Assembly (NCBI GenBank): GCA_963693315.1
Contig: OY856186.1
Span: 71,666,128 to 71,730,127 of the forward strand
Length of the DNA stretch: 64,000 nucleotides
From: Diogma glabrata
Taxonomy: Eukaryota; Arthropoda; Insecta; Diptera; Cylindrotomidae
Direction of reading: 5' to 3'
Shown here one piece after another: positions 39,886 to 51,214 of the stretch (its first letter is position 1; every line of letters starts with the position of its first letter). A program made the translations under genes and the position numbers. A model generated the notes under the pieces. The model was given only the letters and a program-made list of their open reading frames with translations, was not told the DNA's origin and did no database searches.

Positions 39886-40985
39886 GAGAAAATTAGGTTT
39901 TATATTAAAACTCAGGATGACTTTGAAATTAAATTGCACGAAAACCGCTCAAGTGATATCAACGGTCTTTATTGGAAAGATAATTGATTCAATAAAACTA
40001 TTAAAAAAATACACACTAAAGTTTTAAAGATGTGGATCACAGATCAAAATTTTAGTTTTACAACTAAAAGTTTTTACGTAAGATGCACACTTTTAAAAAC
40101 TAATATCTTTAGAACAAAAACAAACTATTTCTTTCTATTTTTACATGTTCTGGGGTAAGGTTGGAACTTTCATATTATGAAAAAAAATTCAAAAAATGCT
40201 TGACCTAAGCATCAGCAATTTAAAAATTTTATTTTCTAGTATTTTGTTTGGTAATAGCGTAAGGGAAAATTTCACTGAGTATTGTTTTAGATAAACCGAA
40301 AGGCCAGTCAACTACCTTTCCAATGCATATAAAACAGTTTACGGTTTCGTTCCGATAATTATTTCGATCCGTTTTACGGTTTGGTTCTTTAGTGAATTTT
40401 TTCGTTCCGGTTTTCGATTCGGTTCCGGATCTGTTATTTATTAATGTTGAAAAGTTCTTGGTCCAGTTGGTACTTTGTGTTTAGTTTTTGTTTCTTGATA
40501 TTGTGAACTTCTTTCGATTGAATTTTTTATTTTTTATGTTTTCAATTTTTTGTACCATTTTCCATTTATTTGGTAAATTAGATGAAATATTGAAGACAAT
40601 TCAACTCACTAAATAGTTTCGATAAGGTCCAATAAAAACGCTTCATTTACTATTTTTTAACAAATCAAAACGAATTGTTTCGATTATTGTTCTCTGGTGG
40701 GAAGGAACAGCGAATATTTTCGAATATTTTCGGCCTACTTAATATATTAATTTAAAACAAAAATTCACATACAAAATTATGTGAAAATGCAATTTGCAAA
40801 TAGTAAAAATGTCCGTTTTCATTCATAAATGATTGCATATGTTTATGTTTATTTGTCAAAAATAAATTACAAATTTATAACATTTATGCGCCTACTAAGA
40901 TGAAATAATATTTTATTATGTATGATTATGTTGTATGAAATAATGTTACTATTTCTGTTCGTTAAATTGTCTGCTAAATACAACT
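39886..40985. other. Intergenic, nothing assignable
   Basis: GTTTTACGGTTTGGTTC-type short repeats occur near 40,340-40,430. No frame or termini were recognised. Confidence 0.4.
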
Positions 40986-41132
40986 CGTCACCAAATTATT
41001 AGTCGATTATTTTTCAACATTACCACTCATGCCATTTGAGGTTAAAAATTTCCCTCGTGCGCTACGCGCACTCGGGACCTCAAATGACATTCGTAATAAT
41101 GATTATGAAAAATAATCGACTATTATTTGACG
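40986..41132. mobile_element. Hairpin MITE with GTGCGCTACGCGCAC centre
   Basis: AGTCGATTATTTTTCA pairs with TGAAAAATAATCGACT, and CATTTGAGGT with ACCTCAAATG, around GTGCGCTACGCGCAC. The layout matches the hairpins at 21,406 and 25,749. Confidence 0.8.
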
Positions 41133-41251
41133 ACTCGTGATATTATATATGAAACTATTTTGGTGTTTTTTATTGAATTTCTATTTTTTATATTTTTTAG
41201 TTTATAGATATTATACACATAATTGAAAAATTTTTTAATTCAATGTTTATC

Positions 41252-41290
41252 GCCGACATTTCGGAGCTGGATTGGCTTCTTTTTCAAGGC
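41252..41290 (-). ncRNA. Hammerhead-like fold in Penelope tail B
   Basis: On the minus strand GCCTTGAAAAAGAAGCC, AATCCA, then GCTCCGAAATGTCGGCG. The helix (GAAGC/GCTCC) has one mismatch and the GAAA box is kept. The CTGATGA box is changed to CTTGAAA, so the copy is probably inactive. Confidence 0.4.
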
Positions 41291-41753
41291 GATTTTGTCT
41301 ATTGAGAAACAAGATAAAAAAACTAACAGTTAAAATAACTTTAATAACACTAATTGAAAAATAATAATATTTATAAATAAAACTTAAAAAACTAACTAGT
41401 AAGCTGCAACCGTAAAAAGAATTATCTTAAGCACAATTAATGTAGCACAAAACAGAAAAAACCTTTTCAAAATTAATTTTAGAATAAATTTGAAATAAAA
41501 TAACCAATATAAAAAATAAATAAAAATAAAATAAAAATAAAATAAATAAAAAACCGACCTTATATTGTTGATGATGTATAGAAGAAATGGACTGTAAATA
41601 TTTTAAATCTTTGTCAAACCGAATGTTGTTTCGGATGGAGAAAAAATGTTGGTGGGAGAGCAGTATGAAGAAGTTTTTGAAAGAAGTCGAAAGAGGGGAA
41701 CCAAAAGAGAAACCCTAGTGGCAGATGTTTATTTTTACAAGTGGGAAGAAAGG

Positions 41754-42308
41754 TTATTGCGAGGAGGATGTGGTTCTGATATGGGAGCGGGATTGGAAGG
41801 ATTTGATGATAGGAAGATATATTGAATTGAGGTATGTGAGGTCAGCTGTCAAGTTTATGGATTTTGGTTTTAGAAGGGCTATGTAACATGATTCAAGAAA
41901 TGTGCGATGGTGGAAGTGAGATTGTGTGGCTAGGATCTTAGGATGTTGGAAGTCAAAGGAGTGTCCGGTGGTTTTAAAGTGCTCTATTAGGGCGTTGTTC
42001 GAGTCATCAGGGCGTTTAAAAACAGAAATGTGTTTTTGGATCCTGCTTTTCAATTGTTGTTTAGTTTGACCAACGTAAACTGCGTCGCACTCAGCACAAT
42101 TTAGTAAATAGACGACATTCGAACAAGCCATAGTAGGGGTTTGATCCTTAACGTTGGAAAAAACAAGGGTTTTGAGAGAAATGGGGTAGGAAAAAGCTAA
42201 TCGATCTTCAGGAAAGTTCCTTTGAAAAAAAGATGTAAGTATGTGGATGAAACCATTGATGTAGGGGAAAGGAAAATAGACAGGATCGACTAGAGGAGGA
42301 GGAGGGAC
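41754..42308 (-). CDS. Penelope-like GIY-YIG endonuclease region
   Basis: An open frame of about 185 codons with no stop. It reads VYFPFPYINGF, SYPISLKTLVFSNVKDQTP, then the nuclease domain: SNVVYLLNCAECDAVYVGQT (VYL-x10-YVG form of GIY-YIG), KQQLKSRIQKH (conserved Arg) and NNALIEHFKTTGHSFDFQH (His and the region before the catalytic Glu), with FLESCYIALLK beyond. CxxC-type cysteines precede the domain. In Penelope elements it nicks chromosomal DNA for insertion. The upstream RT is missing because the element is truncated at 42,309. The internal ATG at 42,131 is probably not a genuine start. Confidence 0.88.
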   Translation of the reverse strand, partial: VPPPPLVDPVYFPFPYINGFIHILTSFFQRNFPEDRLAFSYPISLKTLVFSNVKDQTPTMACSNVVYLLNCAECDAVYVGQTKQQLKSRIQKHISVFKRPDDSNNALIEHFKTTGHSFDFQHPKILATQSHFHHRTFLESCYIALLKPKSINLTADLTYLNSIYLPIIKSFQSRSHIRTTSSSQ

Positions 42309-42313
42309 AGCAC

Positions 42314-42979
42314 TTTTAAAAAATTACTTAAATTTTTTAATAATTTTTAAAAGTGTGTTAAACTTAAAAAAAAATTTCAAAGATGGCGCTGTTCGGGGGT
42401 ACCCTCACTTTTACCACTTTTTTTTTTCAGAAAAAAAATTTTAAATTAGTTCGTAATCTAAAACGAAAGATTCCTATGTACATAATTTCTCGTTTTAAAA
42501 ATAAAATTTTTACAAAATTTTCATTTACGTTTTTTTTTTCAATTTTTTTTTAACCAATGCAGTGAATCATCTAATTAACTCAACCCAGCGGAATTCTTGG
42601 TTTATAATAATTTAATGACCATTTAACTATTTTAAGGATACAAATTAAGTATTTGAGGTTGTGAACGCTTTTTACATAATTTATCTTTTCATCCATTTAT
42701 ACCTGTACGAAATTAATTTTAAAGGCATGGAAAAATCAAGTACCGTACTTTGTTACCTGTAATGATAATACCTGTCATAAAATGAGAGCGCAGTAATGAA
42801 AGTAATAGACTTTAGAGATATTTTGAGCGTATAGCATCATTACTAAATTCAGTTGTCAATTTTGTTAAAAAAATATTTGTGTTGTGTGAGCAAAGAAGCT
42901 TCAAAGTGTTTTAATAGTTAAAATAAATGTTTTTAAAACATGAGTAAATATCATTGTTTAAAACCATTTGGTATCGGCA
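42314..42979 (+). repeat. Left long TIR of copy 2
   Basis: The inverted partner of 43,895-44,559. It includes the 5' leader and first codons of the gene. Confidence 0.88.
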
Positions 42980-43912
42980 AGTGTTCAAAAACTTTAAAAA
43001 ATGTTACACCTGAATTTCAGAATATTTTACGTTCGATAAACATTGTGTTTAATTTACGTACGCAAAAGCGAATTTGTTCGTCTTGTAGAATTCGTCTCTT
43101 AATGATCAGTTCCACTGGATGTATTGAAACTGAAAGTACAGGTGATACAGAATCAATGGCGAGTGATGAAATATTGGAGGAACAGCCACAGCATATCAGC
43201 GGACCAAGCGCTATCCGAGATATTATTTCATCACCAACGATAGTCAATATGGAACGTGATGAGCTAATTAACCGGATAAATGCACATACTGTGCCATTTG
43301 TATCTAATCAAATTGCACCTATTAATCGAAAGCGGTTATGTCGCAGTTTTAATAAATCAGAGCAACTGCGTAGAAACATACAAAATGTTTTAATTGGGGA
43401 CAATCTTGATTCTTCTGATGAAATAAAAGTGCAATTAAAATATTATCGAGATATTATGGAGAACCTAAAGTTGTCCTTTAAAAATGGCGATTATATGGAG
43501 AAACGAAAAATATTAACTCTACTACCAATGAATATGAAAGTGCAAGAAATACAAAACTTATTTGAAACAGAAACAACACGTCACTTAATTGAAAAAAATC
43601 AAGAAGGATCAAATAAACCAATCCACAGCGCTGTCATCATTTCCAAATGCCGATAAAAAACTACCAGAAAAAACTATTAATGAGATTCCATTAGCAGATT
43701 AATGCCAGGTAAACGTGATACGATATCTGCAAAACGTGGTAGTGAACGAATATTTCTCTAAAAATGGTTACTGCTATGCACGTTAAATGAAGCATACGTT
43801 GAGTTTAAGAGCAAGTTTCCAGAATTAAAAGTAGGATTTTCAAAATTTGCAAGTCTTCGGCCTGATGAATGCGTAAAATTAGCGCGTAAAATTAGTTGCC
43901 GATACCAAATGG
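42940..43912 (+). pseudogene. N-terminal part of the unassigned transposase, truncated
   Basis: The ATG at 42,940 opens a 238-codon frame. A probable zinc-binding head has C6, C15 and the C46-x2-C49 pair (KRICSSCRIRL). An acidic linker follows, then a helical region (EIKVQLKYYRDIMENLKLSF, QEIQNLFETETTRHLI). After a frameshift and a stop near 43,655 the reading continues as PGKRDTISAKRGSERI, LLCTLNEAYVEFKSKFPELK, GFSKFASLRPDECVKLA. This overlaps residues 17-72 of the 412-residue protein of copy 1 with clear similarity. The two copies thus show the N- and C-terminal portions of one family of roughly 650-700 residues. It ends at the right TIR. Confidence 0.75.
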
Positions 43913-44559
43913 TTTTAGACAATGATATTTACTCATGTTTTAAAAACATTTATTTTAACTATTAAAACACTTTGAAGCTTCTTTGCTAACACAACACAAA
44001 TATTTTTTTAACAAGATTGACAAATGAATTTAGTAATGATGCTATACACTCAAAATATCTCTATAGACTATTATTTTCATTACTGCGCTCTCATTTCATT
44101 ACAGGTATTATCATTACACGTAACAAAAAACGGTACTTGGTTTTTCCATGCCTTTAAAATTAATTTCGTACAGGTATAAATGGATGAAAAGATAAATTAT
44201 GTAAAAAGCATTCACAACCTCAAATACTTAATTTGTATCCTTAAAATAGTTAAATGGTCATTAAATTATTATAAAACAAGAATTCCGCTGGGTTGAGTTA
44301 AATAGATGATTCACTGCATTGGTTAAAAAAAAAATGAAAAAAAAACGGAAATGAAAATTTTGTAAAAGTTTTATTTTTAAAACGAGAAATTATGAACATG
44401 GGAAACTTTCGTTTTAGATTACGAACTAGTTAAAAAATTTTTTCAGGAAAAAAAATTGGTAAAAGTGAGGGTACCCCCAACAGCGCCATCTTTGTAATTT
44501 TTTTTAAGCTTAACACACTTTTAAAAAATTATTAAAAATTTTAAGTAATTTTTTTATAA
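43895..44559 (-). repeat. Right long TIR of copy 2
   Basis: Complement of 42,314-42,979. It contains inverted ATGAGTAAATATCATTG, the gene's own start region. Confidence 0.88.
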
Positions 44560-46031
44560 GTCCTATCAATTGCTTTTCCAATGAGCTATAAATGACTTAA
44601 ATCGGTTTAGTCAATCGTTAGCAATCGATATTCAAAGATACTGATGTTTCGCAAACCCCTAAAACATTGCCTCCACCCTGTGTCATCCCTAGAGCGAAAT
44701 TTAATTTTTTGAAAGAAATGGTATTTTTATTTTGTTATTGGCTATCTACATATGAAATTTTATCGAAATCAGAGGGGTCGGGAACATCGTTGTTGCGGTG
44801 ACGTGGAATTGCTCAAAAATCAAATTTAAATTTAAAATTAAAAATCAAATTTAAAATTAATCGATTAAAAACGCTTTTTGCCTTTTTTAAATTAAATTTT
44901 AAAAAAAAGTTAAATTAAATTTTTAAATTAAATTAAATTTTCCATAGCTCTATCAAATGTACATATATGAATTTGCAAAATAAACTTTAACATAAAAAAA
45001 AAGACATATTTTTTTATGAAAGTTGAAATTTTGATGTGAAATGTACTATTTGGTTGCGAAATTACTCACAACGGCTAGAACAAATTAAGGATCGATTGTA
45101 GGTTATTGTAATGTGCAGGAAAGTTACTCGTGTGGATGCAGAGAATATTATTGTCTAAGACAGTTATGCTAAAATATACACGGTTTGTGAGTTATGGTCG
45201 CAAATCTGAGAAAATGACATCTTTTTAGGGCTTTCTACACTAAAAACACACCGAAAGAGTAAAAATCTGGCCTCGAAATGTGCACAAAAGTGGTGTATTT
45301 CGTTATGAAGAACATTTCGTCTGAAGATTGCATAGAGAAATTCTCAATACTTTACGATATATAGCAGTGCAAAACCAAAGCTCGAGCACAAAATTGATGA
45401 CGTCATAAAACAAAAAATCGATACAAACTATCAAAACCCAAATAGGGTTTTGCTAGTTTAGGTAGATATTTCCAGAAACTGAAGTCAGAATTTGTGTTAC
45501 ATTCGATGACCTCAAAAATTTTGCACTGTGATATGAACTAATCAACAGAATCAATAAATATTTCCATTCAATTCTTTTTGATAACAAATTTATTTTCAAA
45601 TTTTTTTTTTGTTATTCAATAAGATTATCAAAATATAAATTAATCACAAACAATTTTTTTTTCAATTTTTTTAATTACAATTAAACTAAGTCACATCACA
45701 AGTAAAATGTGTTATTTCTTTGTGTTAATTTTACGTAATTTGCCGACAAAAACAAAAATGGTCCAGTATATACAGTAAGATTTTTTTCACTTTTTGTTTC
45801 TTTTTCTATTATCCTTCTCATTCTACATAAAATAATAATTTCTCCTTCCAAATAAATTTCTCCTTCCAATATCTAAACAAAAATCTATTCAAACAAAAAA
45901 TATTGCCCTCCAACCATTCTTATTTTTTACAAATGAACAAAACTGTATTCTATCTACATATAACATTGTGAGCTTTACATGTCAAAAATTTCTATATGTA
46001 GATACAAACAAGTATTATTAATTGGTATTGA
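44560..46031. other. Intergenic; part of repeat X near the right end
   Basis: No coding frame was recognised. 45,900-46,020 matches 38,290-38,400 (repeat X). The rest is AT-rich with no visible termini. Confidence 0.45.
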
Positions 46032-46575
46032 CAGGGTTGCCACGTTTTAAAAGTTTCAAAGTAGGACACACTACCGCTAGGGTCTCAAAACTAAAAAACT
46101 CGTTGGATTTGTGGCACTTTATTTTTCAGTTAAAAAATAAATTTTTTGTAAAAAAAAATAGGTTTTTGTTTGGACTTTGGTGTAAGTATGAATATTTGGG
46201 CGTTGTTTCTGTAATGCTAATTTATTTATTTATAACAAATAAAAAATCGCATTGACGTTATCAGCCTTTTCTAATACGATAACACTAGAAAGTGTCACAG
46301 CGATGTAAATTACTTGCTATTGTTACTAGCCTTTCGACATGAAATTAAATAATCAGTTACAAATTTAATATAAGTAAAGGTGCAATCACGATTACTTATT
46401 TTGCTAACGCGTTTATTGAAAGAAATAGGTAGCTAAAAATCTATTTTTTTCAGTGTAAGATATTGTATTACAGTTTGCTCAAAGTAGGACATGTTTATAG
46501 TAAAGGAGGACGTAGGACATTCATGCTCCAAAGGAAGGCTGTCCTATTGACCGAAAGTAGACACGTGGCAACCCT
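46032..46575. mobile_element. hAT-like MITE (CAGGGTTGCCACGT ends)
   Basis: CAGGGTTGCCACGT at the left is complementary to ACGTGGCAACCCT at the right, and AAAGTAGGACA near the left recurs inside. It interrupts repeat X relative to the copy at 38 kb. I could not find a convincing 8-bp duplication, so the class is inferred from the terminus. Confidence 0.65.
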
Positions 46576-46599
46576 TTGAGTTCAATTAACTAAAAAAAA

Positions 46600-46745
46600 T
46601 GTTAAAATATTATTGATATATAAACGCTTTTGTCTGTTTCATTTTAATGGCCGGAATTGAAATAAATTGGCAAATTATTAGCAAATTTATTTTCACATGA
46701 ATATTCTTACTTTTAGAGAAATATTCGAAATAGTCAGTCGTTACA
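46600..46745 (+). repeat. Low-copy repeat X, copy 2 (right part)
   Basis: ATTATTGATATATAAACGCT, TTTGTCTGTTTCATTTT, GAAATAAATTGGCAAATTA and AATATTCGAAATAGTCAG match the sequence flanking the (TA)n palindrome at 38.4-39.9 kb. Here only ATATATA separates the two halves. Confidence 0.8.
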
Positions 46746-47029
46746 AGTTTTTCTGGCATAGTGTGCCGTTTCCCTAACCTATGTCTTCCAGTAGTTTTTA
46801 TTGATTCTGTTTGTTCCTTTAACAAACGAATTCGTTGTTCTTGATGATTATTTTTGTGTTTGGATGTTTTTGTGCTTGTCGGCACAGGCAGGATATTGAT
46901 TACGATGTATTGGGTGGATGGTGTTATGGTATTTGGTGTAAATTGCTCGACGTTGCAAGTGGTTTCACCCAAACTAAATGTCTTACGTTTTGGTTATGAC
47001 ACTTCTCTGTTGATAACACTTTCCTCCAT
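46746..47029 (-). other. Unassigned open frame, possibly part of repeat X
   Basis: On the minus strand MEESVINREVS, a stop, then KRKTFSLGETTCNVEQFTPN and RLLKEQTESI. The Lys/Thr-rich composition looks coding-like, but no domain is recognised and the frame runs into the repeat. It could be a transposon-encoded N-terminus. Confidence 0.3.
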
Positions 47030-49156
47030 AATTTTCCTTTAATTTTCCCTTTATAATCGCTCCACATTTAAAATGAGAAAAGAAATATTATTCAGTTGAT
47101 TTTGTCTTCAAAGCACAAATTACCTTTTTCCATTCTGATTTTAGTCGAACTTTAGGACTAGTTTATTTAGTTGCTTAACACTTAATTTATACAATAAATT
47201 ATCAGCACCTATAATGTATAATATTAAATTAAATCTAATAAAATGTAATAACAAAACAACCTTAATATCCTGAAGGATATACATATAATTATCCCATTAA
47301 AAAACAGTTGAATTTCTTCATTCCACGAGTCAATTCGAATAGAGGGGCTTGTAATGTTCACTTTTGTGGTCTTATAAAATATAATAAACTGCCGTCATCC
47401 ATGTGATATATTGCTAATTTCACCAGACGGTGATAGGATGATATAAGGGAATATACTTTTAATGACTGATACTTATCCAATAGATTTAAATTAAATTCTA
47501 ACCATATTAAGTAATAAGATAAAAGTTGATTTAACTTATATAAAAATGGCAACATTTTTAGTATAATCCAAATTAGTAAAAAGATTTATTGTTGAATTTA
47601 TTTAAATTGATTTATTCTTGCCATATTGCATAAAAAATATAAAGAATACCATATGTTAAATTTAGATTAATCACACAATTGTTTTTTTAATATGTGTAAT
47701 AGAAAAAAAAATAAACGTTAAAAAAATATTAAAGGTATCAACGTAGACTGAATAGAGTTAATCGGCTAACCAACACCTCTAAAATATGACATTGACTAGT
47801 GATATCTCATTGCCTGGGGTATGTGATACCTCACATCTCCAAGAAAAAAAAATTTCGTTGGTTATTCTGCATCTTTCTCACTTTATATATTATAATTCGA
47901 AAATTAAAAATCATTTTGTTCTTAGAAAACACTCGTTCATTTCTAAATTGTAATAATTATTTCTTTTATGTGGCGTTCGATAAACATTAGCTTCTTACAA
48001 AATTCTTCGCTAATCAATTTCGGTTACAAAACACATTAAACATATTTAAAGAAAGATTATCTCCACAAACATTGAAAAGTTCTTTTATGTCTTTTTTATG
48101 GTTTAAAGAAGAAGATAAATATTAATTTTATTAGCGGAGTTGGGACTCGCTCACTAAAAAATGTCACCGTTTAACTACATATGGATTTACGTTGTATTAT
48201 TATTTTATTTCCACAAAAACAAAATTGTGTTTAATTATATTTATTAAACACGATCTTATCTAAGACAATTTTTTTTGTTTTGATTTCTTTTTCGTTGTTG
48301 CTGTTCGTTTAACTACAAATTTTTTTGATTAAATTAATTAAACAAAACATAGAATGGAAACTGTTTTTATATCGTAAACTTTTTTTGGTTTCGAATTCTC
48401 TCAATAAAAGTTAAAGCTTAAATATTTAATGTCACAGATGATGGCTACAATAATCATTGCACTATTTCACTTGGTATAATATTGGTGTCTTAAATATCTC
48501 GTCGAAAATGTCATAAACGAAGAGATTCTTTGAATTTAAAACAGCTAAATTTTGGGATTGAGTATGAATCTTTAAATTAAAATGCTTGTTTGTGAGAAGA
48601 CTAATAGTGTAATAAAAATTAGCTTTCGTATTTCCGTCGTTTAGTAGATGTATATTGATAAATTTTATAACTAATTGGATATAATTTGAAATATAAATAT
48701 TGAATCAATAATCTCTCACAGTTTCTTCGTACAAATACGAATAGAAATAATATAATGATAATTCTATCCTTTAATCAACCATATCGGCTGATTTACTTTA
48801 AATAGGAAATATCCGTAAAAAGTTCTTACCCTAGAGTCGGTTCAGAAGGAAACCAATCTAGTAAAAAGTTTAACTTTTAATCACGATCACATGTTACTAT
48901 CCATGTTCTCACACATTTTTATTTAACTCACATTCGAACAACAAACGATCTGCAAAACACTCTAGATATAGTGACATTACAAGGGTTTAAATGGATAACT
49001 ATGAAACAATGTATCTGACGCTTGGTCAAATACGAGTGCTGATATGAATCCCAATCATATGTTTATCATCTCTAATTATAAAGGTAGAAACACAACACGG
49101 ACGATAACGTCGGACGATAAAAAAAATGTAATATAGTTTCATTGGACAAATAATAT
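47030..49156. other. AT-rich intergenic sequence, nothing assignable
   Basis: No motif-bearing frames or clear repeat pairs were seen. AGAAACACAACACGG near 49,086 has an inverted partner CCGTGTTGTGTTTCT near 51,772, outside the Penelope element between them. Confidence 0.4.
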
Positions 49157-49240
49157 GAAAGTTGTTTTTCATCGGTGTAGTCCAAAACAAATTAAAATAG
49201 ATATTTAAATAATGTTTAAATTTTATGTATTTGCAAACGT

Positions 49241-49270
49241 TTTCTGTTCTAATCATGAACCATCATCAGG
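49241..49270 (-). ncRNA. Hammerhead-like motif, 3' tail of Penelope C
   Basis: Minus strand: CCTGATGATGGTTC, loop ATGATTA, GAACAGAAAAC. The core box CTGATGA and GAAA are both present, with a GGTTC/GAAC helix. Compared with the other copy the helix end reads GAACA where that copy has GAACC. Confidence 0.55.
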
Positions 49271-50229
49271 CAAAAAAATATAATATAATAAATCTAACAA
49301 ATTAAGAAAAAAAGAAAAAAAAGCGAGAATTAAAATTCTACATAAAAAAAAAAAAAAATTTTCAAAAAAAAAAATTATACATATAATAAAGAAAAATATG
49401 AAAATATAAATTCTGATACTGATACTTACAACAAAACTCAAAAACGATATCCAAAAAAACTTAACAGTTTCGTAATTAAAAAAATTTTTCTTTGATAAAC
49501 ATCAAACAAAAAATTTCCAAAAACAGATCAAAACGATATAAAAAACTAAGGTAACCAAAAACAATTTTTTAAATAATTCAAATAAACGAAAGGTAGACAT
49601 TGTCCAAACAAATACATTCAGATTGTTTATTCATATTGTTACGTTTTTCTAACCTTCCTTCGAATTGGCCTTACTCTTAATTCGATAAACGTAATTCCCA
49701 ATCTCTTCTGAGTTCGATCACTGATTAGTAAGCACAAACACCAGGTTTTATTAAGTATTCAACTCCTTCATTGTTCCACAACAACAGGAAACAATACAGC
49801 AAAAAATATTCCTAACTAGAATATTCTTTCAACAGCTTCAGAAACTCCAACGGTTGATTGTAGAAATTTCCAGTACACCACGTTCAAAATAATACACAAA
49901 ATATTTCTTCTCAATAAAACTTAAAACATTATTCACAAAAACTAATTTAAAGATCACTTTTATAATTTTCACTTTACTATCGCAGGTTTAAAATAACACT
50001 AATTCAAAACTACAAGAGGTAATTTCCTTATATAAATTCTGCTTAATCTCTAGAAATTTCGGGGTCACTTTTTAGAAACCTTGAGAAAATATTAGAATAT
50101 TCGATTATTTTACGTTACGTTGATTTGATTCATAAAATCATTTGTTTTGTGTAGACCTTAATTCTAAGAACATGTACAACAACAACAACACTATTCATTT
50201 CATTCACTTTCTGTTGTGTTTTGTTGATT

Positions 50230-50940
50230 TTATTTTCCTGGAAGTGACCGTAATCGTCTAGATTTTTCTGTACTCGTAACAATATTGTTACGATGTTTTT
50301 TAATATGAATAGCTTCTGAAATCTTTCTTTTTAATGAAATAGATTGAAAACATAATATTTCAGGATGTTCCCAATCTATTTCATGATTTTTAGTGAGAAC
50401 ATGATCACATAAAGCACTATGTGATTTGTTGCCTCGGGAAATATGGTATTTGTGATCTTTCATTCTATTGACCAAATATTGTTTAGTTTCACCGATATAA
50501 GACAATCCACAATTGACATCCGCACAATTAAACTTATAAACTAAATTAGAAAAATGTTCAAAAGGAATGTGATCTTTTAAACTTGTGAAAATACGATTAC
50601 GTAACGTGTTAAAAGGTTTTCCTACAGCTTTGACATTATATTTAGAAAGTTCAAATTTCAAATTTTCAAATAAACCTTTAATATATGGAAGAGATACATA
50701 TTTTATTATTGAATTATCGTAATTATTAGTAGTTGTAATTAAATTTCTATTAAGTTTTAAATAAGTCCGATTAATATGGTGATCAATAAAATAATTAGGA
50801 TAGTTATTTTCAAGAAGAGTCCTTTTTAATAAATCAAAATTTTTTTGATGAAACGAAAAGTGAGATAATTTTAAAATTTTTTCAGATAAAATCGTTACGG
50901 TATAAGTTAAGTTTTTTACAAGTTTTGTTGTAAGTATCAA
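50230..50940 (-). CDS. Penelope-like RT C-terminus with GIY-YIG endonuclease
   Basis: A 236-residue frame. Residues ~30-125 (LKRTLLENNYPNYFI, VSLPYIKGLFENLKFEL, NTLRNRIFTSLKDHI) are the conserved region between RT and nuclease in Penelope elements. The nuclease follows: SNLVYKFNCADVNCGLSYIG, ETKQYLVNRMKDHKYH, then SALCDHVLTKNHEIDWEHPE with the His and Glu expected in the active site. It ends with RRLRSLPGK. The enzyme nicks target DNA for insertion. The polymerase core is missing, so the copy is 5'-truncated, but this domain has no stop or frameshift. Confidence 0.9.
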   Translation of the reverse strand: MILTTKLVKNLTYTVTILSEKILKLSHFSFHQKNFDLLKRTLLENNYPNYFIDHHINRTYLKLNRNLITTTNNYDNSIIKYVSLPYIKGLFENLKFELSKYNVKAVGKPFNTLRNRIFTSLKDHIPFEHFSNLVYKFNCADVNCGLSYIGETKQYLVNRMKDHKYHISRGNKSHSALCDHVLTKNHEIDWEHPEILCFQSISLKRKISEAIHIKKHRNNIVTSTEKSRRLRSLPGK

Positions 50941-51098
50941 TATCAGAATTTATATTTTCATATTTTTCTTTATTATATATATATATATATAAAATATATA
51001 TATATATAAAATAATTTTTTTTTTTATGTAGAATTTTAATTCTTGCTTATTTCTCTTTTTTTCTTAATTTGTTAGATTTATTATATTATATTTTTTTG

Positions 51099-51130
51099 CC
51101 TGATGATGGTTCATGATTAGAACCGAAAAC
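51099..51130 (+). ncRNA. Hammerhead-like motif in the inverted tail of Penelope C
   Basis: CCTGATGATGGTTC, loop ATGATTA, GAACCGAAAAC. The universal boxes CTGATGA and GAAA are joined by a 5-bp GGTTC/GAACC helix, as in minimal type I hammerhead ribozymes described in Penelope elements. Helices I and III were not established by eye. It is the best-preserved core of the set. Confidence 0.6.
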
Positions 51131-51214
51131 GTTTGCAAATACATAAAATTTAAACATTATTTAAATATCTATTTTAATTTGTTTTGGACTACACCGATGA
51201 AAAACAACTTTGAT

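Larger units (their letters stand above)
41215..42308 (-). mobile_element. Penelope-like retroelement B, 5'-truncated
   Basis: Contains the GIY-YIG frame and a ~540-bp 3' tail with a hammerhead-like fold at 41,252-41,290. It is cut at 42,309 where the long-TIR transposon copy 2 begins. No inverted tail copy was found for this element. Confidence 0.8.
42314..44559 (+). mobile_element. Long-TIR DNA transposon of unassigned superfamily, copy 2
   Basis: Inverted arms of about 665 bp: 42,314-42,979 and 43,895-44,559. Matches include TGAGGGTACCC blocks, CCGCTGGGTTGAG, TTTCGTACAGGTATAAATGG and AAACACTTTGAAGCTTCTTT. The arms run past the start codon of the enclosed gene, so the first ~13 codons are duplicated in inverted form at the other end. 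The gene is the N-terminal part of the protein in copy 1 (20,111-21,415). The downstream catalytic part is gone, so this is an internal deletion derivative. Confidence 0.85.
49157..51214 (-). mobile_element. Penelope-like retroelement C flanked by inverted tails
   Basis: 49,157-49,345 is complementary to about 51,020-51,214 (GGACTACACCGATGAAAAAC, TTTGCAAATACATAAAATTT, CCTGATGATGGTTCATGATT). The coding frame is minus, so the left tail is the element's own 3' end and the right one is an inverted partial copy at the 5' side. A 3' non-coding stretch of about 600 bp (49,620-50,229) lies between the stop codon and the tail. Confidence 0.85.

Noticed and set aside
46022..46255. 77-codon frame
   Set aside because: It starts at the terminus of a hAT-like MITE and carries no motif.
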